Shown: in pieces, positions 11,558 through 21,099 of the stretch | How positions within the stretch are numbered: position 1 is the first letter of the stretch | How the letters are laid out: the number at the start of each line of letters is the position of its first letter | Source: Kalaharituber pfeilii | Taxonomy: Eukaryota; Ascomycota; Pezizomycetes; Pezizales; Pezizaceae | Direction: 5' to 3' | Length of the DNA: 64,000 bases | Assembly: GCA_015179045.1 (NCBI GenBank) | Contig: WHUZ01000016.1 | Location: forward strand, 744,001 to 808,000 | Position numbers and translations under genes: made by a program | Notes under the pieces: model-generated | The model's input: the letters and a program-made list of their open reading frames with translations, nothing else | What the model was told of the DNA's origin: nothing | The model's database searches: none

Positions 11558-12385
11558 TCATACAGTCACTGGTTGGTGACGCCACTTTTCTTGGCACCTC
11601 AAAATGCTTGCTTGCACAACTTCAAATGCTCATATCTCCATGGTTCTACAGCTCAATTACAGAAGTTGTACCTGCAATTGATAGCACTGTGTCTATAGTC
11701 TTGCATATCACATGCAGCAATCATGTGAATAGTAGTAGTCAATTATATGGACCAATAAATCAGGAGCAAATTCTAGCAATTTCTACCCCAATTCTCTCTG
11801 CATAATAGTGCAGTTCCATACAAGGAGAATATTTTTGGGGCTAGTAAATTTTGCTATGAAAATACATATTGAGTCCATCTTATTACATTTTTTATGTTGT
11901 GTTGTGGGTTCTGTGTGGAGCTATTTATTTCCAGACACCGATATTTGACCCTAAAATGACAATTTTGTATGGGAATTTGGCAATCTTGGCGTTCTTTGAA
12001 GTTTGCGATTTTATCTCGGCAGCCACATGGCCCCAACATCTGTTCTACAACCGGAACCATGAAGTTTCAGGTAGTACCTATCATAGAAAAAATCCTGTTT
12101 GTCTATCTAGTTGTGGTGCTAAAGATACATCACATTTCAAAAAGTCACAGTTTTTGTATGGAATACCTCGTCATCAATAACTTTTTGTAGATACTACACT
12201 GCAATCAGTGTGCTATAAGTATATCCTGTGCTGTAGCATAAACCATACTGCTTACACTATCACCAGTTCAAGTTGTAGGTTAATTGGGTCACTTCTCATG
12301 GAGATATCTCAATTTTTGTTCTTATGGACATTGTCGCCGCTTGGTGCTCAGATCGCTTTCACCAAGACTTTTGACCAGTGACTGC

Positions 12386-12448
12386 GAGCACTTGCACTTC
12401 AATTACCTGACAGAGAAACTCGATACTCAAGCTCGTGTAATCAGATTA
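12386..12448 (+). repeat. 63-bp direct repeat, copy 2
   Basis: This is the second copy of the 63-bp element at 11495-11557, in the same orientation with one substitution. Near identity in non-coding DNA points to a recent duplication, insertion event or short dispersed repeat family. Confidence 0.95.
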
Positions 12449-13284
12449 CATGCTCGCCAATAATCCTCGCTTCCGACATCGGGCCCTTCCTTCCAGCTTT
12501 CGAGTTCTAGAGTTAGGCCGAAGCACCTCTTGGTTCCAGCACTCAAAAGAAGTTGTGAAACTCTAACCCATCTCATCAATTCCGCGAAGCTGAGCTTACC
12601 TCACCCTATCCTTCAGATCAACTGCATGCCCAGAAACAAATTACCCAATGGCGCAGCCAGAGCAGCACTATGCATGCGCATGTGACCGCAAATATTCAGC
12701 TCTCACCTCTCTAGACTTACACGAGCTGAACCTCTCCTATTAACACTGAATGCTGGAAATAGGCACCTTTATAATTCCCAGTATCCCCCACTATTTCCGC
12801 TATCTATTGTAACACCCAATACCTACTCTCAAACTTTCTGTTTGGGGACACAGTGCCGGGACAATTACCGGCGAAATGTACTTTTTCGAACGGATAAGGT
12901 TGCACTGATGCAATGGGCGAAATTAACTGGAGCGGAACTGTCCTGCTTGGTATTTGAGTCCCAGTGCCGGATGCAGGCTAGTTTGATATGTGCAGTGTGC
13001 AGCTGAAAGAGAAGCTCTGTAACGGCTTTTCTTGGGGTTTTATGATAGAGCTGGGATGGATGAAAGTGCGCGACAGCGTTCTAGAAGCTCATGAAGTAGG
13101 ATGCAGGAAACTAATGTTACTTTCTGCTTACAGTCAATTAGGCGGTCCTTGTTCATTGCCCATAGGGGGAGATGAAGTGGGGATAGTGGACCTATTGCAA
13201 ATTTTGGGTGAAAGGATATTCATTGTTAGTTGTCAAACCCAAAATTTTTCAAAATGCTAATTTTTGCAAGGTAGGGGCCTAGGG

Positions 13285-13440
13285 ATGGGTACCTCAACAT
13301 CCACCGCTGCACCGCTTGCAGCTACCGCTACCGTTGACCGCAAGCTCAAAGAAGCGTTACTTATCAAGCTCGGCAAAGCTGAACTTCTGGAACAAGTTGT
13401 GCTCTACGAGTGTGATGTCTCGTCTAATGCCAACATTTAG
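13285..13440 (+). CDS. Short open frame, 51 aa, doubtful
   Basis: The frame from ATG 13285 to TAG 13438-13440 encodes an Ala/Thr-rich start, then a Lys/Leu amphipathic stretch (RKLKEALLIKLGKAELLEQV) predicted to be helical. No upstream exon with clear splice signals was found. No family is recognised. It may be chance or the remnant of a longer gene. Confidence 0.15.
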   Translation: MGTSTSTAAPLAATATVDRKLKEALLIKLGKAELLEQVVLYECDVSSNANI

Positions 13441-14308
13441 TTTCATGAGTGAGTTCACGTACTCATGCGTCGCCGTTCTGCAGATCCAGTTCTGAATTTT
13501 GATGATCTCTACACATGTACGGAAGGGGAAGAACGTTGCAAATATTTTCATTGAGATATTAATTGATATTGAAGTGGGGGTGGGATATGAAAGGGATGAG
13601 CTACATATATCAGGGGATGCTGAGCTATATGCTTAAGATGGTGGAAGAGGTAACATAACTAAGTTCTATTCTTATCACTCCGGATTTGACGCCGTTCGAG
13701 GTAGGGAAAGAGCGGAAAGGATGTGCCCCTTGGCGATCGTGGATCTGCTGACCTCGACTACTCTGTAATAGGATTATCTAATCGAGGTGGCATCTATGCA
13801 TAGGGACAAATTACAGCTGGAGGTGCCATGAGACTAATCCGGACATAGTCTCATGCCAATCCGGAGGCGAAAAAAAGCTTTCTCATCCCTTTCCAGCTCC
13901 TACCGGATTTGGTATTGATCCCTTATTTTCTCGCCCCAAGATCGCTGGATTGGCGAACTAGATTACTGGATCGGGCTGTGCAAATGCAAGCGAATATCCC
14001 CTGGCATCCCTTATGTGAAGCAACTGGCCTTGTTTGGGGGAGACGGAGCGTCCGGAGCGAATCCAACAAAGTAGTCGCGAATTGAGATTCGCATAAGGGA
14101 TGAGATTTTCATTAACGTGTGTTCCAAGGGTTTCCAGTAGTGGGCTTCAAGATGCATTTACTACCTCCTCTAGCAAACGGGGAATTTTGAAAACTGAAGA
14201 TAGAGTGTTCCATTGACGTACCTATTTGGTCCAGCTGGGGTATAACATTTAGGCTCCTCTTGGTATTTGAATCACATAAAACTCCGATGGCTTCCGACAA
14301 ATTTTTCC

Positions 14309-14339
<31 letters not shown>

Positions 14340-15350
14340 CCTGCATGGTTGGGAGATGTGGAAATAAGGTGGACATGGATAATTTCCTGGGCATGCCGAC
14401 CGCGAACTGCAAGGTTCATGTATGCTCAATTTTGTCATTTTTAATTTAGTATGCTATGCCGCAACCTCAACTCTTGATTCCGTGATTCTGGCCATTTTTT
14501 TTGCTCCAATTTCTGTAAGTACATGGCTCTATTCGTTCCTCAGATCTGGCAACAAACAAGGCGCTACAGGCGCTATGCTTGTTTTTGTTGTTCGTGTGAC
14601 CTGTGGCGTGCTTCCTTCAAATATGGAAGAGATACTTCTCGAAGCTCTCGTCACTTTGCGCAAGACTAGACATCGACGTCAACTTAGCTTCACATATTTG
14701 TTTCTATTTTGAAGAGCGATAAGGTGCGTGGGCGATGATTGAATATATCCATATATTATCGATTGCTATCGCCATCGATATCTCTGCTGCCAGACAGGCT
14801 AATTTGGAGCTGCGCTTGCCTGTTTTGGACCGCTCGTTTACATATAGTACCCACCTCAAATCTGCACACGGGGGCGAACCGAGTTCAGAATGGGCTTCCG
14901 AAGCAGCTTATTGTATTGTGTGATAGGGATGACTATGAGAGGCAAAGATTACGGGGGGTTTGGATTCTCCCGCTCGTGCCCCTTCCCACGGGCTGCGGGC
15001 ACCGTGCGCGTTTTCTCCTCGCAAAAGCAGAATACCGGGATAAGATTCCACTCGCCACCAGTCTGCGTCCACGCAAGCTTCGGCCGTGCCTCGATCCTGC
15101 CGGGCGATCATGGAGGCCCTGGGGCAGGGATAGCCTGCACTTGTGCTCTGCTCTATGTACCTAACAGGTGCGAGGGAGGGACGACTAGGGGCGTGCCAGT
15201 CCGGGCGTTGTGCGCAGTCCTCTGCCCTCCGCCCTCTGGCCCTCGCTAGAGGCCCCGTGAGTAACTTTCATCCCCGTGGTGGTGGGACTTGACTGCCTGC
15301 CCCTTCCGCCCCAGGGTATATTAGGTCCCTCCTGCGGGGCCACAGCAAAG

Positions 15351-15357
15351 TATAAAG
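15351..15357 (+). promoter_or_regulatory. TATA box of the small secreted protein gene
   Basis: TATAAAG stands about 205 bp upstream of the ATG at 15561 and is followed by a C/T-rich tract and then a CAACA-rich leader, the usual layout of strongly expressed fungal genes. Transcription would start roughly 30-60 bp downstream. Confidence 0.65.
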
Positions 15358-15560
15358 TGTCTCCTTCTCCCTCCCACTTTCCGTTCTTTTCCATTCCCTC
15401 TTCATCAACCAGACGCTCGTTTAACAGCACCACTCGTTTCTTCCTTCTCATCCGCAACAACCTCCAAACCTCCCCCAATCCACAGAAGCCTTTTACCAAG
15501 TCACACAAGACTTACTCTTAATACCTAATCAACACAACACAAACCCCTAAATAAATCAAT

Positions 15561-15861
15561 ATGCGTGCCTCAACCTTCTTTGTTGCTTTGTCTGCTCTTG
15601 CTGCCACCGCCATGGCAACTACCGGTGAGTACAAATCTGCCTTTATCACACTGCCCTACACTCTGTCCTAACAGTTTGTCTATAGGCACTCCCGTTCCTA
15701 CTCCAACTGGCGGCCCATCTTCAAACCCCAACGGAACTACCAACAACACACACACCCCAACTCCTGCCCCAGACAATGCTGGTGCTTCTCTCAGCCCAGT
15801 TGGTCTCTTCGGTCTTGCCGTTGCTGGTGTGGCTATCGTCGTTGGAGGTGCTGCCTTGTAA
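15561..15861 (+). CDS. Small secreted, probably GPI-anchored cell-surface protein (79 aa)
   Basis: Two exons, 15561-15624 and 15686-15861, are separated by a 61-nt intron (GTGAGT ... TATAG) that splits a Gly codon. The protein has a signal peptide of about 19 residues (MRASTFFVALSALAATAMA), then a Pro/Thr/Asn-rich segment (TPVPTPTGGPSS) with two N-glycosylation sequons (NGT and NNT). A C-terminal hydrophobic tail (VGLFGLAVAGVAIVVGGAAL) follows small residues suited to an omega site. This is the plan of tiny GPI-anchored wall proteins in ascomycetes; no specific family is recognised. A TATA box, a pyrimidine-rich start region, an A-rich context before ATG and a long leader suggest high expression. 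AATAAA lies downstream at 16269. The signal peptide and GPI signal are seen; the wall role is inference. Confidence 0.8.
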
Positions 15862-16456
15862 GGCCTTCACCTGTCAAATTTGACAAGTCTCGGCAACATT
15901 CTTTCGTTTTCTTCACGGTCTATGGATGAGGTTTTTCTATATGACAAGCTTTGGGCTTTGGTTTCTTTTCCACGATCTGAGATGAATGATGGTGGGGAAA
16001 GGAAAAGTTGGAGCAACAACGATGTGTTCGGAATATGGAAAAGCATCACCCAGCAATGAGGAAATCGATGAGAATGAGCGATGGAGAGGGGGAGTTTGGG
16101 TCTCTTCGGTTTCTCTTTCTCTCGGGGCTCGAGATCTGATGAGGGCTTTGTATAATGGTGGAAATTAAGGGTTCAGGCGTTGTTTGTTTACCTTCTTGTC
16201 TATGCTTGATCTTTCTGGCCTTTTTGTTCTCTTCGGGGTGTTACATTTGTAATAACTTGGGAGGGACTAATAAAGCATACACCGCATCGTTGTTGGTGTT
16301 TAGTTTTTTCTTTTCTCATTACCCCATTTTTTCGATTTTCTCTTCCAAATAAAATGGATTGGGATTTTCTTTTACTTCAGCTTTGGTCGTTTTGCACAAT
16401 CGTGACTGTCTGGTGATACGGATGCGATAGGCCTACGTTTCCCACTGTCAGCAGTG
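15862..16456. other. 3' flank of the small secreted protein gene
   Basis: The region is T-rich from about 16150 onward and contains AATAAA at 16269-16274 and further T-rich tracts, consistent with a 3' UTR of about 400 nt. No independent gene is seen. Confidence 0.5.
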
Positions 16457-16896
16457 GATATGAGTGATAATGACGCTGCTACTGTACCTATTCAGCGTTG
16501 CCCTGCGATTTATGTAGTGCTAGGCACAGTGCGCAGGCCCCTTGCTTCCAACTGTCTAAGGTTACCGCCCAAGTGCAGGGATATTGGACATCACCCACAC
16601 CGCCAATCCCCAACGCTGCTGGCAACTTCCAGCCTATCCCAAGGATCTGATCCGATGATCCTAGTTATGGATGTCGATTAAGCTCCGCCAGCTGCGGTGA
16701 GTGTAACCTGGAAAAGCGGGTGCTTGGCTAACGATCATGAGCACAGCATGAGTCTGACGACTATGAGCCCAGTGTGAGTCCTATATACGAAATTAAAAGG
16801 CAGCATATCCAATCTTGGATTATGAATACCAAACGGAAACAACGGGATGCACTGAAGCGAACGGCGATTCAGTCTATGATAGATACGAGTTCGTAA
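16457..16896 (+). pseudogene. Possible small spliced gene with one in-frame stop
   Basis: A frame starting near ATG 16460 (MSDNDAATVPIQR) runs to TAA at 16679-16681. The same frame continues five codons (APPAA) to a canonical donor GTGAGT at 16697. A 50-nt intron with a GGCTAACG branch and CACAG acceptor (16746) follows. The exon then reads on in the same phase for 49 codons (HESDDYEPSVSPIYEIKRQH ... MIDTSS) to TAA at 16894. The other two phases close quickly. The intact intron and coherent phase suggest a gene recently broken by one stop, a readthrough site or a mis-modelled exon. It sits about 200 bp upstream of the metallophosphoesterase. No family is recognised. Confidence 0.3.
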
Positions 16897-17044
16897 GATA
16901 TAGCACCCCTGGACGTTTCACCTATTATTCTACTTCTTCAACCCTCAGTATCGATTTATCCACGTTCGCCCAATTCCAATAAACCCAGAATCAAAACAGA
17001 CACCCCGTTTTTATTGCCCCGCTGTATTGCATCTTTTGCAGGGC

Positions 17045-17054
17045 TATAATATAT
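17045..17054 (+). promoter_or_regulatory. TATA-like element of the metallophosphoesterase gene
   Basis: TATAATATAT lies only about 38 bp before the ATG at 17092, implying a very short 5' leader if it is used. Confidence 0.45.
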
Positions 17055-17091
17055 CCCCCTGTACCCTTTACAAAGCAATTCTTTCCAAATC

Positions 17092-19245
17092 ATGGAGTCC
17101 TACAACACTCAATATAATGTTGATGAGAACTGCGACTTCCTGGCTACGCCTACCACGTACAGCTCACTCGCTAATCACGACAAGCTGCGGCCGCAGTTAG
17201 GGAGTGTGGAGGGGGAGCTATCTTTGGGGCGAGGAAGGGAATTTGTAAACGAAGAGATAGAAAAATCAGAAGAGGATGAGAAGGGTAAACAAGACAAGCA
17301 GGGAAAAGGAGAGACGATTCAGCAGATTGGGAGAGTTGATGATAGTTGTGGTGAACATGGTAGGAATGCGAAGGAGCTGTTGCCTTCATCTAATTTCCTG
17401 GTATTTGGCCGGAGGAGTAAAAGTGAGGGTAAGGATAGGGATACGAAGGATGAGATCTCTGAGGATCAGGAGCACGTGCAGGTTCAAGAAAGTCATCAAG
17501 AAGTACTCGAAATACGAACCTCATCTGCCAGCACCTCCAACCGCCTTACAAATTCCCTGCCCAAGGCATGTACCTCAAGCACGTTGTCGACTATGGATAA
17601 CGAGAATGCACTGATTCAACAAAACGCTCCTGGTGCAAGTGCCACCAAAATCGAAAAACAGAAAGTACGAATTGTTTGTATATCTGACACACACAACCAA
17701 ACCCCCGCTCGCCTCCCTCCCGGCGACATCCTGATCCACTCTGGGGACATGACCAACAGCGGAAGCTACAAGGAGCTGCGGCGGGTCGCCGTATGGCTCC
17801 GAAGTTTACGCGGTTACGAATACAAGATCGTATTACCGGGAAACCACGATCTGGGCCTTGATCGATCCTGGGCTGCGGACCTTGGGTACGAGATTGGGAT
17901 TCGTTTGGGTGATGGCGGTTGGGGTGTTGGAAGTGAAATTTGTGAAGGGAAACGGACGTGGGAGGAGTGCGTCGAATTGTTCTCGGGAAAGGAAGCAAGA
18001 GATGCGGGGATAGTGTATTTGGGCCCGGTCCCGGAGGATTATGATCATTCGAGTGAAGTGGGGGATAAGGATGGGAATAGTGATTGTCGGGGGGTACGGG
18101 AGGAGGGAGAGCAGAGAGTGGAGAAGATACCGGGGAAGATTAAAGAACTGAAGTTACGGAATGGAGCGAGGTTAACAGTGTGGGGGTGTCCGGGTATACC
18201 CCAGATCTTGCGGCCGTCATCAGTGTCTAAGCGAGTTGTTGGTAGCGAAACGGGATTGGAGGCTGGGACAGGAGCGAAGAGGAGAAGGTGGGCGTTTGGA
18301 TACAGCGAGCCATCGTGTTTAGAGGACTCATGCTGGGCGGAGATGCCTGCATCTGGAGTTGACATTTTGGTCACCCATGCACCGCCAAAGTATCATCTCG
18401 ATTCGCATGACGTGCCACAGCTTCCGCCGGAGGGCATGTCAGGTATGGTGACGAGTAGTGCCGAAGAATTTGTATCCCTGGGTGAGAGTGGTGATGAAGG
18501 TATTGAGATTGGCGGCGAGAGGGCTGGTGGTGGACTGGGGAGGGTAAGGCCCCTTGGATGTGAGTTTTTGAGGTTGGCGTTGTGGAGGGCGCGGCCGGGG
18601 CTACATGCATTTGGGCACGTTCATCAGGGGAGGGGAGTGGAGGTGGTGAGGTGGGACGATGATGGGATGGGGAGGGAGGGAAGGGTGGTGAAGTGGGTTG
18701 AGCCTGGTACTGAGACGACGGGAGGGAAAGGTTGGGGAGGGAAGATGAATTTGGTGGATTTGACAGGGAAGGGGAGGGGGGGCAGCTGGAGGGTAGTGAG
18801 GGAGGATAAGGCTGTGGGCGGAAATGGGGAGCGGGTGGAGGGTAGTGGTGTGGGTGACAATACTATTACTACAACACTCAATGGCAGTGAACATACTGCT
18901 ACTACTACTATTGGCATATCTAGCTTTGGATCTGACAACATTCATGGATCTCACCGCCCTCGGAAGTTACATCCAACTACACACACACCCACCGCTCCCA
19001 GTGCCTCTCCCCATTCTTCAACTTCCTCTAACTCATCCCCGATTCTTCTACAGCAATTCACACGAGGGAAAGACACGTGCCTTGTCAATGCGAGCTATGC
19101 GAAGGGGAGTCGGTACGCGAGAGGATTGAAGTGTAGTGGAAGCAGCGGAGAGAGGGAAGTGAGAGTGAATAAGCCATTTGTGGTGGACTTGGAGGTTGAC
19201 GTTGAGGTTGTTGTGGAGGAAGAGATGGAGGAGAGGGGTGATTAG
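17092..19245 (+). CDS. Calcineurin-like metallophosphoesterase, MPPED1/2-type (717 aa, single exon)
   Basis: This is a predicted metal-dependent phosphoesterase. The core starts near residue 192 (VRIVCISDTHNQ). Metal-ligand motifs appear in order: D199-x-H201, GD219 (LIHSGDM), GNHD at 250-253, THAPP with H429, and GHVH with H509/H511. This order is that of class III metallophosphoesterases, and the DTHN plus THAPP signatures point to the MPPED/239FB group, often active on cyclic nucleotides. The 190-residue N-terminus is acidic and disordered. Acidic insertions sit between motifs (about residues 310-355), and the C-terminal ~170 residues are Gly/Ser/Thr-rich. It is much longer than the animal ~300-residue proteins because of these inserts. 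The start is the first ATG after a TATA-like element. The substrate cannot be told from sequence. Confidence 0.88.
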   Translation: MESYNTQYNVDENCDFLATPTTYSSLANHDKLRPQLGSVEGELSLGRGREFVNEEIEKSEEDEKGKQDKQGKGETIQQIGRVDDSCGEHGRNAKELLPSSNFLVFGRRSKSEGKDRDTKDEISEDQEHVQVQESHQEVLEIRTSSASTSNRLTNSLPKACTSSTLSTMDNENALIQQNAPGASATKIEKQKVRIVCISDTHNQTPARLPPGDILIHSGDMTNSGSYKELRRVAVWLRSLRGYEYKIVLPGNHDLGLDRSWAADLGYEIGIRLGDGGWGVGSEICEGKRTWEECVELFSGKEARDAGIVYLGPVPEDYDHSSEVGDKDGNSDCRGVREEGEQRVEKIPGKIKELKLRNGARLTVWGCPGIPQILRPSSVSKRVVGSETGLEAGTGAKRRRWAFGYSEPSCLEDSCWAEMPASGVDILVTHAPPKYHLDSHDVPQLPPEGMSGMVTSSAEEFVSLGESGDEGIEIGGERAGGGLGRVRPLGCEFLRLALWRARPGLHAFGHVHQGRGVEVVRWDDDGMGREGRVVKWVEPGTETTGGKGWGGKMNLVDLTGKGRGGSWRVVREDKAVGGNGERVEGSGVGDNTITTTLNGSEHTATTTIGISSFGSDNIHGSHRPRKLHPTTHTPTAPSASPHSSTSSNSSPILLQQFTRGKDTCLVNASYAKGSRYARGLKCSGSSGEREVRVNKPFVVDLEVDVEVVVEEEMEERGD

Positions 19246-20682
19246 GAGAGGTAAAGAGGGATGAAGGTAGGGAAGGGGAAGATGATTGATTGTACGTCAA
19301 GAATGGACAGTATAGTTATATTTTGTTTTATGTTTTTTTCCTTCTTGCTTTTCTTTTCTTTTCTTTTCTTTTTTTTCTTTTTTTTTTTTTTTTTTGTGAA
19401 TGATTAAATGGGAGAGAATTATGTTTGGGAATTTCGAAAAGTTAAAAAAGTATGGAATAAACCTTACTATATAATTTTGAGTTTTTCTAATAAATATAGT
19501 TGCAATATATGAACTTTAAATTCAAGGGTAACGTAAAGTCTCCCATGTACAATTACTATTTTTATCATCGAATCATATTTTACCATATACTACATACTGG
19601 GTGGCCGCACTACATATGCACTTGTATGTATAAACCACAAAAGAGCCTTCCTAGCCTCTCGATTAAAAACAACTTAGTTCATATCATTATCTTCTTGTTT
19701 TTCCCTAAGAATATATATCCTCTCTAGTCCCCCTTCAGCATTCGGCCCACACGCCGCACCGGAAACGTGCATGAGCCTGTACATAATCTGCGCACAATCG
19801 GTGTATTACTGTATTATGCGTTCCAACAAGCACATATTTTATCTATTTGCAACTTTTCCTTTATCCACACAAGACAACCACATCGTGGCCCAGCCCAAAC
19901 CTAACCAGTATGCACGTACGCGGACCTAATGCCCGGCCAGCCGAGCCCGTGTTGCGGCAGGTTGAATGTCTTTTAAAGAGGTATAAGTATAAATAAGGTG
20001 AGAAAAAGGTACTTTATGCTCCCGACGGGCGGGTGATGGCACAGAGCAGGAAGAAGAGTGAAAAAAAAAAAAAAAAAGAAAAAAAAAAAAAAAAGAAAGA
20101 AAGAAAGAGAAGAGATCGGAAAGTTGGTATGGTAGCGTCGTCGATGCTGTGTGATGGGAGTGGGTTTGCAATGGTCTGTACAGCGTTACCCTGAAAACCC
20201 ATTCGCCTTTGCGATGTATACTTTTAAGCTTCCGAGGTAGGGTGCTGTGGCATGTTAGGTTGCTGGTTCGTCCCATCTCATCCTATTCAATCTTGGCTGA
20301 TGGGATGGAATATAAGACGCCTGTTTCTTCTTGCCTCCACACCATCATAATCTCTCATCCTTCATTCGTTATCTTCCTCCATTACCATAATCGCTATCCT
20401 CGTTCTCTCTGGTTAACGGCAACTCCTCCTCACTAAAAGAGACCTATAGAAGGATATAGAATGATTAGTATTTACCCACGCCCCGAGTCTCGATTCCCCC
20501 CAAACTTGTAATCGTGTCTAAAACTCGCGACTGAGACGTGTCCGGAGGGCACAGGGCACCAGACAATATTCCGGTCGAGATGGACATGCCCAGCAATGAA
20601 GCTTGCCCAGCAATGAAGCCTAGAGTCTAAAAAGCAATACTTCTCGGTTCTATTTAAATCAATTCCGCTTGCGCTGTTTTCC

Positions 20683-20901
20683 ATGTCGGCGCGGGGTTCG
20701 AAGAGGGACGATCAAGTGCCGGTGGGGGTTAATGAAGTAGATGAAAGAGAGTACTCCAAAAGGCGGGGTATCATATTTGCGACTGGGCTGGTCCGGAAGC
20801 AAACGATCGATGACAATATCTTGCTTTTACTCTTATGCTACTCGTGCATATGTGTCAGTCTTTTCTTTTTCCCATTTAGTTATGATCATATACAAATGTA
20901 G
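20683..20901 (+). CDS. Doubtful small protein, 72 aa, with hydrophobic C-terminus
   Basis: A charged N-terminal half (MSARGSKRDDQVPVGVNEVD) is followed by a membrane-like Leu/Cys/Phe-rich stretch ending near the stop. ATTTAAAT lies about 30 bp upstream. No family is recognised, and it could be a chance frame. Confidence 0.18.
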   Translation: MSARGSKRDDQVPVGVNEVDEREYSKRRGIIFATGLVRKQTIDDNILLLLLCYSCICVSLFFFPFSYDHIQM

Positions 20902-21063
20902 CAAACGAAACGCCACGCATGCAGCGTCGTATATACTTTCTGAGCCTGAGAAAAGGTCAGTCTGGCCCTACGAATGCAAAATCGTCTCATGGTTGCATAA
21001 AGCGGCAAGTGCAGTTCACTGCTCCACAGGTTGTAGAACCCAGATTCCTATTGCCTAAATGGG

Positions 21064-21099
21064 CATAGCGTATAGCCCTGCCATAGCGTATAGCCCTGC
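21064..21099. repeat. 18-bp tandem duplication
   Basis: CATAGCGTATAGCCCTGC is present twice head to tail without mismatch in non-coding DNA. Confidence 0.9.

Larger units (their letters stand above)
10420..15350. other. Long intergenic region with repeats and homopolymers
   Basis: About 5 kb without a convincing gene. It contains a 60-A tract (11185-11244), a 63-bp direct repeat pair (11495-11557 and 12386-12448), a 28-T tract (14312-14339) and a GC-rich island (about 14940-15260) just upstream of the next gene. A 51-aa frame at 13285-13440 (start MGTSTSTAAPLAATATVDRK) has reasonable codon usage but no recognised relative. Frames at 11329-11805 and 14422-14712 look random. Confidence 0.5.
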
